Of a DNA stretch of 64,000 nt, positions 23,876 to 36,088 are shown in pieces. Both the position numbers and the translations under genes were made by a program. Position 1 is the first letter of the stretch; each line of letters begins with the position of its first letter. The stretch spans positions 17,105,909 through 17,169,908 of the forward strand of contig NW_004454180.1 in the NCBI RefSeq assembly GCF_000283155.1, read 5' to 3'. The notes under the pieces were generated by a model, which saw only the letters and a program-made list of their open reading frames with translations, had not been told where the DNA came from and did not search any database. This DNA is from Ceratotherium simum simum (taxonomy: Eukaryota; Chordata; Mammalia; Perissodactyla; Rhinocerotidae).

Positions 23876-25090
23876 TTACCATCTTAGACATTTTTAAGTA
23901 TACAGTACAGTATTGTTAACTATACACACATTATTGTGAAACAGATCTCTAGAACTTTTTCATCTTTCAAAACAGAAATGCTATACTCATTGATCAGCAA
24001 CTCCTCTTCCCCTCTTTCCCCACCAGCCCCTTACAACCAACACTCTACCTTCTGTTTCTAAGAATTTGAATAATTCAGATACTTCATATAAGTAGAGTCA
24101 TACAAACTTTGTCTTTTTGTGATTTAATTATTTCACTTAGTATAATGTCCTTCAAGACTCACCCATGTTGTAGCATTAATAGCATTTCCCTCTTTTTTAA
24201 GACTGGATAATATTCCTTTGTATGTATATAGAATATTTGTTTATCCATTCATCTGTCAATGGACACTTGGGTTACTTGCACCTCTTGGCTATTGTGAATA
24301 ATACCATAATGAACATGTGTATGAAAATATCTCTTCAAGATCCTGCTTTCAATTCTTTTGAGTATATATCCAGAAGTGTGACTGCTGAATCATATGGTAG
24401 TTCTATTTTTAATTTTTTTAGGAAAACTGCATACTGTTTTCCACAGTAGCTGCACCATTTTAGAATGCCACCAACAGTGCACAAGAGTTCCAATTTCTCA
24501 ACATCGTCTCCAACATTTGTTATGTTCTGTTATTTTGATAGTGGTCTTCCTAACAGGTGAGAGGTGATCTCTATTACAGTTTTGATGTGCATTTCCCTGA
24601 TGATTAACAATGTTGACCATCTTTTCATGTGCTTGATGGCCATTTGCACATATTCTTTGGAGAAATGTCTATTCATGTCCTTTGCCCATTTTTAAAATTG
24701 TGTTATTTGTTTTGGGTTGTTGTTGGAGTTCCTTATATATTCTGGAGATTAACCCCTTATCAGATATATTATTTGCGGACATGTTCTCCCATTCCATAGG
24801 TTGCCTTTGCACTCTGTTGATCGTTTCCTTTACTATGCAGAAGTTTTAAAGTTTGATATAGTCCCATTTGTCTATTTTTGTTCTTGTTGTCTACGCTTTT
24901 GGTGTCTTATCCAAGAAATCATTGCCAAATACAACATCATGAAGTTTTTCCCTTATGTTTTTGTCCAGGAGTTTTATAGTTTCACATCTTACATGTAGGT
25001 GTTTAATCCATTTTAAGTTAGTTTTTTGTACGGTATAAGGTAAGAGTCCAACTTCATTCCTTTGTATGTGGATATTCAGTTTTCCTATGA
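23876..25090 (-). mobile_element. LINE-1 3' part (antisense)
   Basis: Collinear with the antisense of an L1 3' UTR and ORF2 end. It shows TATACAGTACAGTATTGTTA, CACCCATGTTGTAGCATTAA, a CTGTCAATGGACACTTGGGT segment, CTTTTCATGTGCTTGATGG and ATCAGATATATTATTTGCGG, ending after a TTTGTATGTGGATATTCAGT segment. The 5' side (right) is truncated. No readable ORF2 frame of useful length survives. Confidence 0.88.
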
Positions 25091-25429
25091 AGTTTATTTT
25101 TTAATTAACCAAAAATTCTTAAATATATGTGCTAAATGGACTAAGGCTGTGATGAATAGGAAGTAGAACGTGGAAGGTGGAGGATGTCTGTTGAGAGACT
25201 GACAACTGGAAGGAAACTTGGAAATTTCTGAGTTCGTAGAGCAGAGTGAGGATGACCTGGGATATATAAAGAAATCAAGGACCCGAGTAAGTAGAGAATT
25301 CCATCAAAGAATGGAGAGCCTGTTAGGAAAAGGTGCAGAGGGGCATTGCTCCAATAAATACCTGTTTTTTTCCCCCTGTGCTCTGTATATAATACATTCA
25401 TATTATTATAATTACTTGTGCAGTAACCA
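25091..25429. other. Unassigned sequence
   Basis: AT-rich, with two overlapping chance frames on opposite strands and no recognised family. Confidence 0.35.
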
Positions 25430-25546
25430 TTCTGTCCACAAGGTAGTAAATTTTGGAAAAGCAAGATCTGGGTCTAAATTGTTTACTATTTTATTTTTCT
25501 GGCTTAACACAATGGTATATGCTCAATACATACTTGTTGAATAACA
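25430..25546 (+). repeat. Possible LINE-2 3' end
   Basis: Ends with GGTATATGCTCAATACATAC followed by TTGTTGAATAAC, which resembles the L2 3' terminus (GGTGCTCAATAAATATTTGTTGAATGA). Only this terminal part is convincing. Confidence 0.45.
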
Positions 25547-26184
25547 GATTGAGGGACTTCCATTTCCAGTATTTTTGATTAGATAATCTGCAGACCTCTT
25601 TCTACAAAACACCTAGAAATGCTGCATAAAATGTACCAAAAATTTCTTGAACGTGGAGAAGAGCAAAGTAAGTTCCATTCTGAGACTCTAGCAGGGGGAG
25701 GAGAAGAGTAGCCCTTGTGAAATGTGCCCAGAGCATTCTCCATTACAAAGGCCTACTCTCCATGGAAAAACACACCATCACATTGTCCCATCTAAGGGAA
25801 AGGCATGCACCTGATTCCAGACCCCACAGCCAGCCTGCCTCACTTGAGGGAGGCAAAGAATGCCAAGAAACGTTTATGAAGGTTACAGTCCAGGAGCATG
25901 GGTCCACTCAGAGAATGAGACTCAATCATAAGATTATTGAGTGTTTCCCACACACACACCCAACCACCTCACCAACAGTGGGTTCCACCTGAAAGGGTTG
26001 CAAGTAGATTCTCTCTGAGGAGGAGAACTTAGGGAAGCCCAGAGATAAAGAAGAGACCATGGCAAGGAAACAGAGGCATCCGAAGGGTCTGGAATCTACA
26101 ACTACACAGTCCACTCCTAGTCAGATTAGCATAAAACTTCACACCAAAAGCCTATTTACCTCAGTTCCTATTGTCTAAAATACC

Positions 26185-26421
26185 ATGTCCAGATTTCAAC
26201 AAAAAATTACAAGGCATGCAAAGAGGCAAGAAAAAACACAGTTTGAAGAGAAAAAGCAAGCATCAGACAGACCCAGATGTGACACTGATGTTAGAATTCT
26301 CAGACCAGGAATTAGGGAGTTAGAAATAATTATGATTAATATATTAAAGATTCTAATGGAAAAAGTAAACAACATGCAGGAAGAGAAGGATAATGTAAGC
26401 AGAGAGAAGAAAAATATATAA
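26185..26421 (+). pseudogene. LINE-1 ORF1 N-terminal remnant
   Basis: A 79-codon frame beginning MSRFQQKITRHAKRQEKTQF corresponds to the ORF1 N-terminus of an old L1 family. It is Lys/Glu-rich and leads toward a coiled-coil segment (LMEKVNNMQEEKDNVSREKK). The frame then breaks. ORF1-like text continues out of frame (TTTCCAAAGTTAACAACATA, ATCCAGGAAGCTCAGAGAAC, GCAAGAAGAGAGTGGAGTGA) and resumes after the ERE with CTAGAATTCTATACCCAGAG. The intact protein is the L1 RNA-binding chaperone. Confidence 0.82.
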
Positions 26422-26979
26422 AAAAATCAAAAGGAAATGCTGCAAATCAGAAACACTGTAACAGAGAAAAAGAATGCCTTTGATGGGCTTGTTAGCATAC
26501 TGGATATAGCAATGAAAAGAACAAGTGAGCTTGAAGACAGATCAATAGAAAATTCCCAAACTGAACTGTAAAGAGAAAACAGTATAAAAAAATCCAAAAG
26601 ATCAAAGAATTGTTGAAAAATTTTAAAAGATTTAATACACGCACAACTGAATACCAGAAGGAGAAGAAAGGGAGCACAGAGCAGAAGGAATATTTGAAGT
26701 AATAATGGCTAAGAATTTTCCAAAGTTAACAACATATACCACCAAACTACAGATCCAGGAAGCTCAGAGAACACCAAGCAGAAAAAATACCAAAAAATTA
26801 CTCCTAGGCATATCATACTCGATCTTTAGAAAATGAAAGACAAAGAAAATCTCGAAAGAAGCCTAGAAAAATAAAGCACATTATCTACATGGGAACAAGA
26901 TAAGTGTTACAGCAGATCTTGTGTCAGAAACCATACAAGCAAGAAGAGAGTGGAGTGAATATTTAAAATGTTGGAAGAG

Positions 26980-27223
26980 GGGGCTGGCCCCATGGCATAG
27001 CGCTTAAGTGCACGCGCTCCACTGCTGACAGCCTGGGTTCGGATCCTGGGTGCACAGTGACGCACTGCTTGTCAGGTCATGCTGTGGCGGCATCCCACAC
27101 GAAGTGGAGGAAGATGGGCACAGATGTTAACCTAGGGCCAGTCTTCCTCAGCAAAAAGAGGAGGATTGGCATGGGTGTTAGCTCAGAGCTGGTCTTCCTC
27201 ATAAAAAAAAATAAAAATAAAAT
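26980..27223 (+). mobile_element. ERE-type SINE with internal deletion
   Basis: Starts GGGGCTGGCCCCATGG with an A-box-like TGGCATAGCGC and B-box-like GGTTCGGATCC. The middle (CATACAGCAACT to GGGGCTTTGGGG in other copies) is missing; it passes from CATCCCACACGAAGTGG directly to two copies of the 3' unit with GATGTTAAC and GTGTTAGCTC. The flanks AAAATGTTGGAAGAG (26965-26979) and AAAATATGGGAAGAG (27224-27238) are a 15-bp target duplication with two mismatches. It inserted into L1 ORF1 and is more diverged than the ERE at 5 kb. Confidence 0.93.
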
Positions 27224-29504
27224 AAAATATGGGAAGAGAAAAATCACCAACCTAGAATTCTATACCCAGAGAAATTTTCCTTCAAAAGTGAAGGAGAAAT
27301 AAAGACTTTCTCGGACAAAGACTCTGGGAATTTATGGACAGTAGACAAGGTCTTCAAGACATGTTGATGAAAATTCTTCAGCAAAATAAAAATTATATTG
27401 ATCAGCAATTCTGATCTATGTAAAGAAAGGAAGAGCATCAGAGAAATAATAGATGAAGGCAAAATAAATCTTTTATTTTTCTTATAGTAATCTACTAGAT
27501 AACTGCTTATTTAAAGTAATAATAGTAACAATGTATTGGGTTGTTGCCTGTGGGTGAGTGAAATGACTGACAGCAGTGCCATAAGGAATGGGAAGAAGAA
27601 ACTGTGAGAATTGTTTCAAGGTACCTGCACTACATTTGAAGCAGAATATTGTTATTTTGAGGTGGACTCATATTAGTTACGAATGTGTAGTGCACCTCTA
27701 GGGAAACCACTAATTTCTTTAAAGAAATGTAATTGATATAAGAGAGAAGATAAAATGGAATCGTATAAAATGTTCAGTTTAAACTGGAGGAGGCAGAAAA
27801 AAAAGAAGAAAATAAACAAAGAACAAATGTAATGAATAGAAAACAGTTACAAAAATGATAGGCATTAATCCAATCATATTAATAATACAAAAATAAAAAA
27901 TAAATTATCGTAGCAGATAAAAAACAAAACTGTATTGTCTACAAGAAACTCACTTTATATATAAAAACTCATATAGGTTAAAAGTAAAGGGGTAGAGAAA
28001 ATTTTACCATGCTAAAACGAATCAAAGGAAAGCTGGAGTAGCTATATTAATATCAGACAAAGAAGACTTCAGAACAAGGAAAATTATTGGAGTTAGAGAT
28101 GTATTACATACTGACAAAAGGGTCAATTTTCCAAAAACACATAACAATCCTAAGCATGTATGACCTAACAACAGAGCATCAAAACGCATAAGGTAAAAAC
28201 TCATAGATCTAAAAAGAGAAATAGACAAATGCACTATTATAGTTAGAGACTTCAGCATGCCTGTTTCAGTAATTGATAAGTCAAGCAGGCAAAAAATCAC
28301 TCAGGATGTAGTTGACCTACATCGCATTATCAGTTAACTTGATCAAATGGACATTTATAGAATACTCTACACAACAAGAGCAGAATACACATTCGTCTTA
28401 AGCTCACATGGAATATTCATCAAGATATGTGATATTCTGTGCCATAAAATGCATCGTAACGAAAAAACAACAGAGCAAATCTAAATGACTTTGGGTTTGG
28501 TGATACTACACCAAAAGCACAATCTATGGAAGAAATTTGATAGTTTTTCCTAAAATTTAAAACTTCTGCTCTGTGAAAGATACCATTAAGTGAATCAAAA
28601 GGTAGGCCACAGACTGGGAGAAAATATTTGCAAAATACATATCTGACAAAGGACATGTATCCGAAATATACAAAGAGCTCTTAAAACTCAACAATAAATC
28701 AACAAAATTTCCAATTAAAAAACAGGCAAAAGATTTGAACAGACACACTTCACCAAAGAAGATATACAGATAGCAAATAACCATATGAAAATATGTTCAA
28801 CATCATTTGTCATTAGGGAATTACAAATTTAAACAACAGTAGGAGACCACTGCACACCTATCAGAATGACTAAAATCCAAAAAGCTGACAATAGCAACTG
28901 CCGGTGGAGATGTGGAGCATCAGGAACTCTGATTCTCGCTTGTCGGGATACAAATGTCAAATTGGTATAGCCACTTTGGAAGACAGTTTGGCAATTTCTT
29001 ACAGCTCTAAGCATAGTTGTACCATACGGTCCAGCAATGGCACTCCTTGGAATTAACCCAGTTGAATTGAAAACATGTCCACACAAAAACCTGCACACAA
29101 ATGTTTATAGCAGTTTTATTCACAATTGCCAAAAACTGGAAGCAACCAAGATGTCCTTCAACAGATGAACAAACAAATTGTTGTACATCCATGTAATGGA
29201 AAATTATTCAGCAATTAAAAGTGAAACTACATAGCGAAACAGGTGAATCTTAAATGCATATTGCCAAGAGAAAGCAGCTTATCTGAAAAGGTCATGCAGT
29301 ATATGAGTTCAATTTATGACCTTTTGAAAAAAGCAGAACTATACTGATGGTAAAATGATCAATAGTTGCCAGAGGTTCAGGTATCAGGGGTGGAGGGAGA
29401 AGGTTGAATAGGTAAATCATAAGGGATTTTTCTTTAAGGTGATGAAACTATTATGCATCCATATAATTGTGGATGTATGACACTATGCCTGTAATTATTC
29501 TAAT

Positions 29505-30060
29505 AGGGACAAATTGCTGCCCCTTCCATGATAGATGGAATCCCATATAAAAAACTTGCCACCCATGGTTAGCTGGTGCCTTCAGGGACCAGCACTGATT
29601 TCTGCTGTTGGCAGGTTAGGCCCTCAGCAGTGGTGGTGGCCAGATCAGCCTTGGGTGGGGGAGTCCACGTTGTTTTCATGTACAGCCTCTAGCCCTGCTG
29701 CCAAGGGGCCCGTTGAACAGGCACTGGAGTGGCTAAGGAACACGGCTGATTGATGTCCACGAGAGGAGCGCCTTCTCCATCTGGTGCCTCATCTTATCTA
29801 ACACCTCCCCCGTAATGGGCACCTTCACACTTCGTGTCCCTTCCAGGAGTTTGTCCACACATTTGTGCCCCCAGACCTCTTCATAATAGATATTCTAATC
29901 AGGCAATTTCCAAGTCCCCAAACAACTGGCCCAAACATTAGCTACTGTCATGAAGCAACATCAATCCGTAGTTTAGGCCCTCCATTTGTCCACACCACGA
30001 TCGGCACCCTCTGGTTATTTCATGTCTTTCTCTTTCTTGATTATCTTGTAGTCAAGCTTA
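29505..30060. mobile_element. Probable MaLR/ERVL internal fragment
   Basis: Text such as CAGTGGTGGTGGCCAGATCA, GCCTTGGGTGGGGGAGTCCA, a TGGAGTGGCTAAGGAACA segment, CAGGAGTTTGTCCACACATT and AACATTAGCTACTGTCATGA resembles the internal region of MaLR-type (MLT1/THE1-like) elements as I recall them. No LTR is attached on either side. The plus frame at 29535-29753 has no recognised domain. Orientation and family are not certain. Confidence 0.42.
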
Positions 30061-30074
30061 TGGGACGAGACAGG

Positions 30075-30190
30075 ATGGTAAGAACACCAGACCAAGAGCC
30101 AAAACTTGGAAAATCCAGTTAGGATGTGGCCTCGGGCAAGTCATATGACCTATCTTTGCCTCAGGATTTTCATCTGAAACAGATGAAGTT
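30075..30190 (+). repeat. MIR SINE fragment
   Basis: Sense MIR-like: AACACCAGACCAAGAGCCAA, then CTCGGGCAAGTCATATGACC and TTGCCTCAGGATTTTCATCT, matching the conserved MIR core (TTGGGCAAGTTACTTAACCTC, CTCAGTTTCCTCATCTG). Confidence 0.7.
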
Positions 30191-30454
30191 GGAGATACGG
30201 GAACTGGTTTTGTGGTTGTAACAATTGACACCCAGGAATTTAAGATAATTTGAAGAGTAAATTGTTTATATTTCATCAGAGTTACAGCCACTTGGGAAGT
30301 TGAATAATTCTGCATTTCATAGTGTTAGTAAATACATTAAAAACTGTGTTTCAATAGACACATATTTTTACAGACTTCTTCTACATAATTATTTATGCTA
30401 GATATTCCAAATAACATTGACTGTATAACATTTGTGACAGTAATTACAATTAAT

Positions 30455-30575
30455 ATGTATTGGCTGCTCATTTTGGATAGGCACCATGCTCTTTTCTTTA
30501 CATGCATTATTTCATTTAATTTTCACAATAACTCCATAAGGTGAGTGCTATTGTCTTAGATTGAGAAGAAGAGAG
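30455..30575 (-). repeat. MIR SINE, left piece
   Basis: Antisense MIR 3' half: a GGCACCATGCTCTTTTCTTT segment, ACATGCATTATTTCATTTAA and CACAATAACTCCATAAGGTG, then GAGGAGCCTCAGAGAAG. The antisense tRNA-like head is found again at 31018-31110, after about 440 bp of other sequence. Confidence 0.75.
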
Positions 30576-31017
30576 GAGCCTCAGAGAAGAGTTTTGGGTG
30601 TGAATAGTTTATTTGAAAGGTGATCACAAGAAGAATTGTGAGTGGGCTGGGAAGTGGCCTGGGAAGAGAAGGGAGGGGGGCAATCCTGAGCCGATTACTG
30701 TTGTGGGCAACGGAGGCTCAAATCCTCCAAGGACCCTCTGAAAGTCTGCTTGAAGCACACCTCAGAATTGCCCCGCTGAGTCAGAGGACAGCAGGCACCC
30801 ACCTGCTGACACCCACGGTCCTTGGCTGAAGGGGTTCCCTACACTTCCAGCCTGCCTAGAGGGAGGGCAAGTGCGGGCCCACGGCCAGAGAATACCCTCA
30901 GGCAGAGCAATTCGGGACGGTGGGTACGGGGGTTTGTGTGGGGGACATTCAAGAGGACGAGGAATCACAGGCAGGGCACCAAAAGCATCTGGTGCAACTG
31001 TTCTTATTGATCTTTCA
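30576..31017. other. GC-richer segment between two MIR pieces
   Basis: About 440 bp of higher G+C and G-rich text lies between two antisense MIR parts. Its left edge has TAGTTTATTTGAAAGGTGAT, which on the minus strand gives AATAAA, so an antisense LTR is possible. No family is recognised. The four overlapping short frames inside have no domains. Confidence 0.4.
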
Positions 31018-31110
31018 TAAATTGAGAAAATGCCCAAGGGCACACAGTTGGCTAGCGGAGGAGCCGAGATCTGAAGCCAGGCAGTCTGGCTCCGGAGTGT
31101 GTGCTGTGTT
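31018..31110 (-). repeat. MIR SINE, right piece
   Basis: Antisense MIR head and core: AAATTGAGAAAATGCCCAAG, GGCACACAGTTGGCTAGCGG and GAAGCCAGGCAGTCTGGCTC. It is probably the same MIR as 30455-30575, or a second adjacent copy, because the two overlap slightly in the consensus. Confidence 0.72.
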
Positions 31111-33240
31111 TTGAGATGAAGATGTAGTCAAAACTTCATTAGAGCCTCTAATGCAATTGAAATGCCTCATTTTGCAATAGTTATAAGAATTTAAGGACAT
31201 ACTAATAATACCATTTTGGAAGGTTAAATGTCATTCTAAAATGAGTTTAAATCTTCAAGATTTAATTCACTCTGAAATATCGGCTGCAGGATTTTGACAA
31301 GTGAAAGCTTAGTTTTATTTTTTTCAATCTCAAATTACCCTTTTTTCCCAAGGAGGCAATGCAAATCTTTATTCAACATTCATTCATTCCTCTACTTCAC
31401 TCAATCATTCACTGTTTAATATTCGGAAACCTCCCTTGTTCATTTAACCTCCTGTGAACGTCCTTGCACTCCAGTCAATACACAGCCACAGCGTCATTTC
31501 TAAGGGCTGCAGAGCCCATTTAGATGGCTTCCAAGCTTCTAGTTATGTAATTCCTGTAATTTGTCATATGAATATTTGAAACAAATATCGCAAGAAAGCA
31601 TTTGTGCAAAGGGAAAAGGGATAAAAACAGATATGACATTTATTTCACTTCTCAATTTGCTTTTCTGCAGGCGCTCTTGCAAGTTGTTGCTACAGCTCGA
31701 ATGAGAGAGTCCCGAAATGTTGTTCCTGAACCCCGCGTGACTGGAGTCTCCCTCATCTGTTCTTCCTCCTGTGTACCCTGCAGGCAACTTGTACAAATAA
31801 GAGAGATAAAGCGCCGATTTACTGAGGAGCCAGGAAATCCACAGTTATTATCCAGTGGAGACAACTTGAAATTCCAGATTTGAAGGCAATTTTTAAAGGC
31901 TTAAATGGATACAAACAATTCCCTTAGTGGGTTTCCCTTATCAGACATAGCAAAACGATTCCCATAGTCTAAAGTGCACCGCGGTCTGATTCATTAACTT
32001 TCTGATGAGGGTGAGAAAAGCGGAGAAGTAAACGGAATCTATAACCGCAGCCCAGGGAGACCATCCTGTAGTGGCTGCTGACTGGCATCGCGCTCAGAAA
32101 GGACTGATGGGCCCAGCAACGTCCAGGAGATGGCATTCTCGGAAATCCTCTGTGGTCTCCACTGAAATGGAGAAGCTGAGACGCAATATTGAAGACACAC
32201 ACCAGAACAACGGGGAGACTGGAATCTGATGAGATAGTCTCATCGCTGGGCCCCCAGAGTGTCCTGCATCAGGCTCCCAAGTAAGAATTCTCCTGGGCCC
32301 CATCCTCCTCCCACCCCATCCCCCCACACTGAAGAACTGTGTGCAAAGGGCAGTCTTGTGGAGGGAAGTCAAAGCAGCCTCCGCTTAGGCCCCACTCCAC
32401 TCTGGAGCTCCCATGAGCTGGCCCGAGGGGTGGTCTTTTTCTCCTAGTGAGGGAATTCTAAGCAGTTGCGTCAACCACAAGTCTCGGATCTCTCAACGAT
32501 TATAGAAGAAATGGCTGGATTCAATATTCCTCTGTCATCAACATGGGCCTTTACTCAGAGAAAAAGAGAGCTTGTTGGCCCCAGTGCTTGGTCTGAGTTG
32601 ACAAGCCACTGCAAGGAAGGAGGCCTGTGCAGACTCCTGAGAGACACGAGACACGCTCCAAGGGCATCAGCCCACGTGGGTGCTCCACTCCAGCTGAGAG
32701 AAGAGGGAGGAGAGGGTGACAACGGCTGGCATGCTCAGGAGGTTTCATCCCTTGGTGAAGGTGAGAAAGAGATTGGGGGACAGACGGAGAGGCCTCCACC
32801 TCCTGTCCCTGGAGGCAATGCCTAGAAAGGTATGTCTTGCATTTTACAAGCTGTTCTTATAATTTATTTGCTTGTCTGAACTCCTGAGGGCATTGTGAAG
32901 TAGGAACATTTCTATCATATGCTAAGAAAATAGACTGGTACCACTGAGGCTTAACTATCACGTTTAAAGATGACAACTTATGCGCCAGGCATATGGGAGC
33001 CTTTGTCATCACTCACGGCATCTCACATTTAAAATAAGAGGCTGGCCTGATGAGTGACACCTATTTACATGGCAGTGGATACCTTTGAGGATAAATTGTG
33101 TATCTGAAATTGTGCAGAGAATTATTAATACAACACAGCAACAAGTCTTTTAATGCATGCAATCCAGTGTAATTTATTTTTAAAACCCATGCTCCCTATT
33201 TTTACACACTCTAATTCAATTTGGGGGCATGTGTGTCCTT
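31111..33240. other. Unassigned, partly GC-richer unique sequence
   Basis: No exon, RNA gene or named repeat is recognised. The stretch 32460-32825 contains a 119-codon frame with no domain. Short CpG-containing patches occur (for example around 31980-32100) but no CpG island. Confidence 0.4.
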
Positions 33241-33244
33241 GGTG

Positions 33245-33415
33245 AGGATCCCTGAGCCAAACTTGCTGGGTTGGAATCCCAAATCTGGCAATTACTGGCC
33301 GTATAATCTTGGACAAGTTGCTTAAATCGTGCTTCAGTTTCCACTCTATAAAATGGGGAATATAATTGGAACAACTTAAATAGTTATTGCAAGATCTAAA
33401 CATCGCCATAGTACC
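33245..33415 (+). repeat. MIR SINE
   Basis: Sense MIR: GGGTTGGAATCCCAAATCTG (B-box-like head), TGGCCGTATAATCTTGGACA, AGTTGCTTAAATCGTGCTTC and AGTTTCCACTCTATAAAATG. Collinear with the consensus. Confidence 0.82.
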
Positions 33416-34825
33416 TTGAACCTATGCCATTATTATTATACAAATTCCTAACAGAGTTATAATGTAAATATATTTATAATGTTCTGCTATGAAAACATAC
33501 ATTCTTTCCCTAAGCCTTTTATTAATTAAAATTTCAGTTTCAAGTGACCCCCAAAAAAACCCAAATCAAGCTGAATTAAGAAAACAAATATTGGTCCACA
33601 TTATTGAAAGGTTAGGGGTCTGGGAGCTTCAGAAAGAGTTGGACCTGATGGCCTGTGGCCTGTGGTCACCGTCAAGTCCTGCTCAGCCCCCTTGGCTCTG
33701 TGTTTCTCCAGGTCGGCTCTGTGCTCGGTCAGAGGCTGCCTTCTTCATGGCAAGGGAGCTGACAGCAGTTCCAGGCCTCTTCTCTTTGCAAACCATCAAA
33801 ACAAGCCCACTCTTCCCTCCAGCTCCAATCAAAGGGCCGGGGTGAGTCTCATGGGAAGACCCGGTCACTATGGTCAGAGGCATGGGTCCAGCAGGTGGGC
33901 AAACTTGGGCCACATTCCTCCCCCAGACCACTCACTGTGGCAAGGACAGAGACACATGTCCTAACCTTAGGCTGCGAGGGAGGTGCCCCCAACCTAAACC
34001 TCGTGGACTGAGAGCGGGAAGGAGTGACCATCAGAAGGAAAATCAAAGAGCTGTATGCGTGTACAATGTAAAGGCTTAAACACCTCCAGAGAGTATCATT
34101 GAACTTGAGTCAGCGCTACTGTAAATATAAGCCTCAACGTAACCCCTGGCAGCCCCTGAGGTTCTTTTTAAATCACGGCGTAATCCCTTCTCTTTCCTTT
34201 CAGCTGAGCCCCAGTGAGGGCCTTGGATTCCAGAAGATGCCCTTCCTTCAGCTTCTTACCAGTGGAGACGAGAGGAGGCTGAAGTGCCCCTGCCGGGCGC
34301 AGTAAAAGGATCAAGGAGACAGCTGAGAAGGCAGAGGTATTGGCTGAGGAGGCTGAAGATCACCACAGCTTTTGAGTCCTTGATAATGGTCTGGGATTAA
34401 AAACGCACTCTAGTGCAGCTTTCTGAAAGACCTGCTTTGCTGCCTTTATCAGCGGACGCCTCTGAGGTAGAGGGAGGTCAACTGTGCGTTTCGCTTGTAT
34501 TCACAAGAATAATGGGTCTTGACACAGCAATTTCAGGATCGCCAAGGTTTTTGATGATGCTTGTTAGCAAGTCTGACTCCCCTGAGAATTTGGTCCAGTT
34601 GCCTAAAGCTATTCAAACTGGGAATTAAGAATATACTGAGAATTTAGGAATACCTATCAAAATATGTTTGTACATATGGGAAAAAATGCTCATCTCATTT
34701 TAAGTACATGCCGAGTGTGGTCTTAGCTGTGAGAAGTAACTGTTCAATAGAAATTTGTGGAAGGAATGGATGTGTGTGTACTTGTGTGGTGAGTGTGGCC
34801 ATAAAGAGTGATATAAAGGAGTGAG
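33416..34825. other. Unassigned sequence
   Basis: Several overlapping frames of 65-118 codons between 33489 and 34079 lie on both strands, with no family resemblance. No repeat is named. Confidence 0.4.
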
Positions 34826-34829
34826 GGCG

Positions 34830-35050
34830 AGAAGATTCTGGAGCCAAATTCTCCAGTTGGAATCTTGGCACCACCGCTTCCCAGCTGTCTCAACCTTGCG
34901 TTAAGTTATTTATCTCTATGTCTCAGTTTCATGGTCCATATCATGAGGGTGATAAGGGTGTCTGCCCTTAGGGTTCATTCAAGGATGAAATAAGTTAATA
35001 TATATAAAAATCTTTGAACAGTCCTGGGATATAGTAGTAGTAAGTGAGGG
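34830..35050 (+). repeat. MIR SINE
   Basis: Near full-length sense MIR: ATTCTGGAGCCAAATTCTCC, a GCTTCCCAGCTGTCTCAACC segment, TATGTCTCAGTTTCATGGTC, GGATGAAATAAGTTAATATA and ATCTTTGAACAGTCCTGGGA. Confidence 0.82.
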
Positions 35051-36088
35051 CTAGATTTCATTTTTCTTAAGATATATCTAAACAATCCTTTATAGTAATA
35101 GACCAGTGTTTGTTAATTCCAAGATTCAAAATCAAATACTCCATGTGCAAGTGAATACTGATTATCATCATATTTGAATAGGGAACTTATTTTAAGTTCC
35201 TTTAAAATCTAACTGCTTTGGAGGAAAAGTCTAACACTGTAGCTATTAGAGCCCCACACACAGGTCAGGGTATTGATGTCCTGTAGGAATTGAACAGAAC
35301 TAAGATCATACTACTCGGAAACCAACAATAGATGTCACCCTGTAAATTCATTAGTGACTTGGAAGAATTTATATAATTAAAAGCCTTAATAGGAAAAAAA
35401 AGGAGCAGAATGCTGTGAAGATCTTTAAGCTAAAGAGAAATATTGTGAAGACTGCTGAGAAATTATAGAAGAAGTTTTACAGTGACAAACTGAAGGACTT
35501 GACAGAGCAGAACCCTGAAGACAGGAAAGGCTCCCTGGGTGGGGATCCAGGATCCAAAATAGAAATAACTCCCTGGAGCTAGAGGCAGGACCAGAACTCA
35601 AGCACCCTGGATAAATAACTAGCATGATGTGGAAAACTAAACCAACACTTCCAATGTTTTAAGGCTTCTAGCAGTCCAAAGATGGAAGAAGGCAGAATTT
35701 AGTAGCTCTTGCCCTAGCAAAGTTTTCTGCCATTTCCTGTATTGTCTGTGTTGCTTATTGCTTAGATGTTGTTGTTGTTGTTGTTTGAATCTTTCTGTTT
35801 ATCTTGGGAAATGCAGTGGATGCTGTGGTGCACTACCCAGATCCCTCAATACTGAGGCACGACTTCCCTATTGGCGGCCGATTGTTTCCTGGCAGAGACC
35901 CTCTCTGGGACTTGCCCTCAGCTGAAGGGAGCTGTGTCATCCAAGGTTAAGCTCCCTCTCTGGGGAGCTTAAATCTTCCCTGTCCCCCTCCACCTCCAAT
36001 CAACCCACTCCTAAGCTCTCATGATACATTTTTAGGAAAATAGTATGGATTCCACAGGCCCTTATTTTTAAAATGAATGCATTCTTTT
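35051..36088. other. Unassigned sequence
   Basis: AT-rich; contains the short (GTT)n listed separately. No exon or recognised repeat. Confidence 0.4.
35768..35785. repeat. (GTT)6 microsatellite
   Basis: Six uninterrupted GTT units after TTAGAT and before TGAATC. Confidence 0.9.

Larger units (their letters stand above)
25554..29500 (+). mobile_element. LINE-1, sense, reverse-transcriptase region deleted
   Basis: This element runs in order from L1 5' UTR text (CAGACCTCTTTCTACAAAAC, CCATGGAAAAACACACCATC), through ORF1 (26185 onward) and the ORF1-ORF2 spacer, to the ORF2 endonuclease region (about 28010-28450, including GGAAAGCTGGAGTAGCTATA). Near 28460-28520 it jumps to the ORF2 C-terminal part (AAAACTTCTGCTCTGTGAAA onward) and continues to the 3' UTR. 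The central 2-3 kb, including reverse transcriptase, is missing. The endonuclease GDFN motif reads RDFS (about 28245-28256). An ERE sits in ORF1 at 26980-27223. Many stops; not active. Confidence 0.9.
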
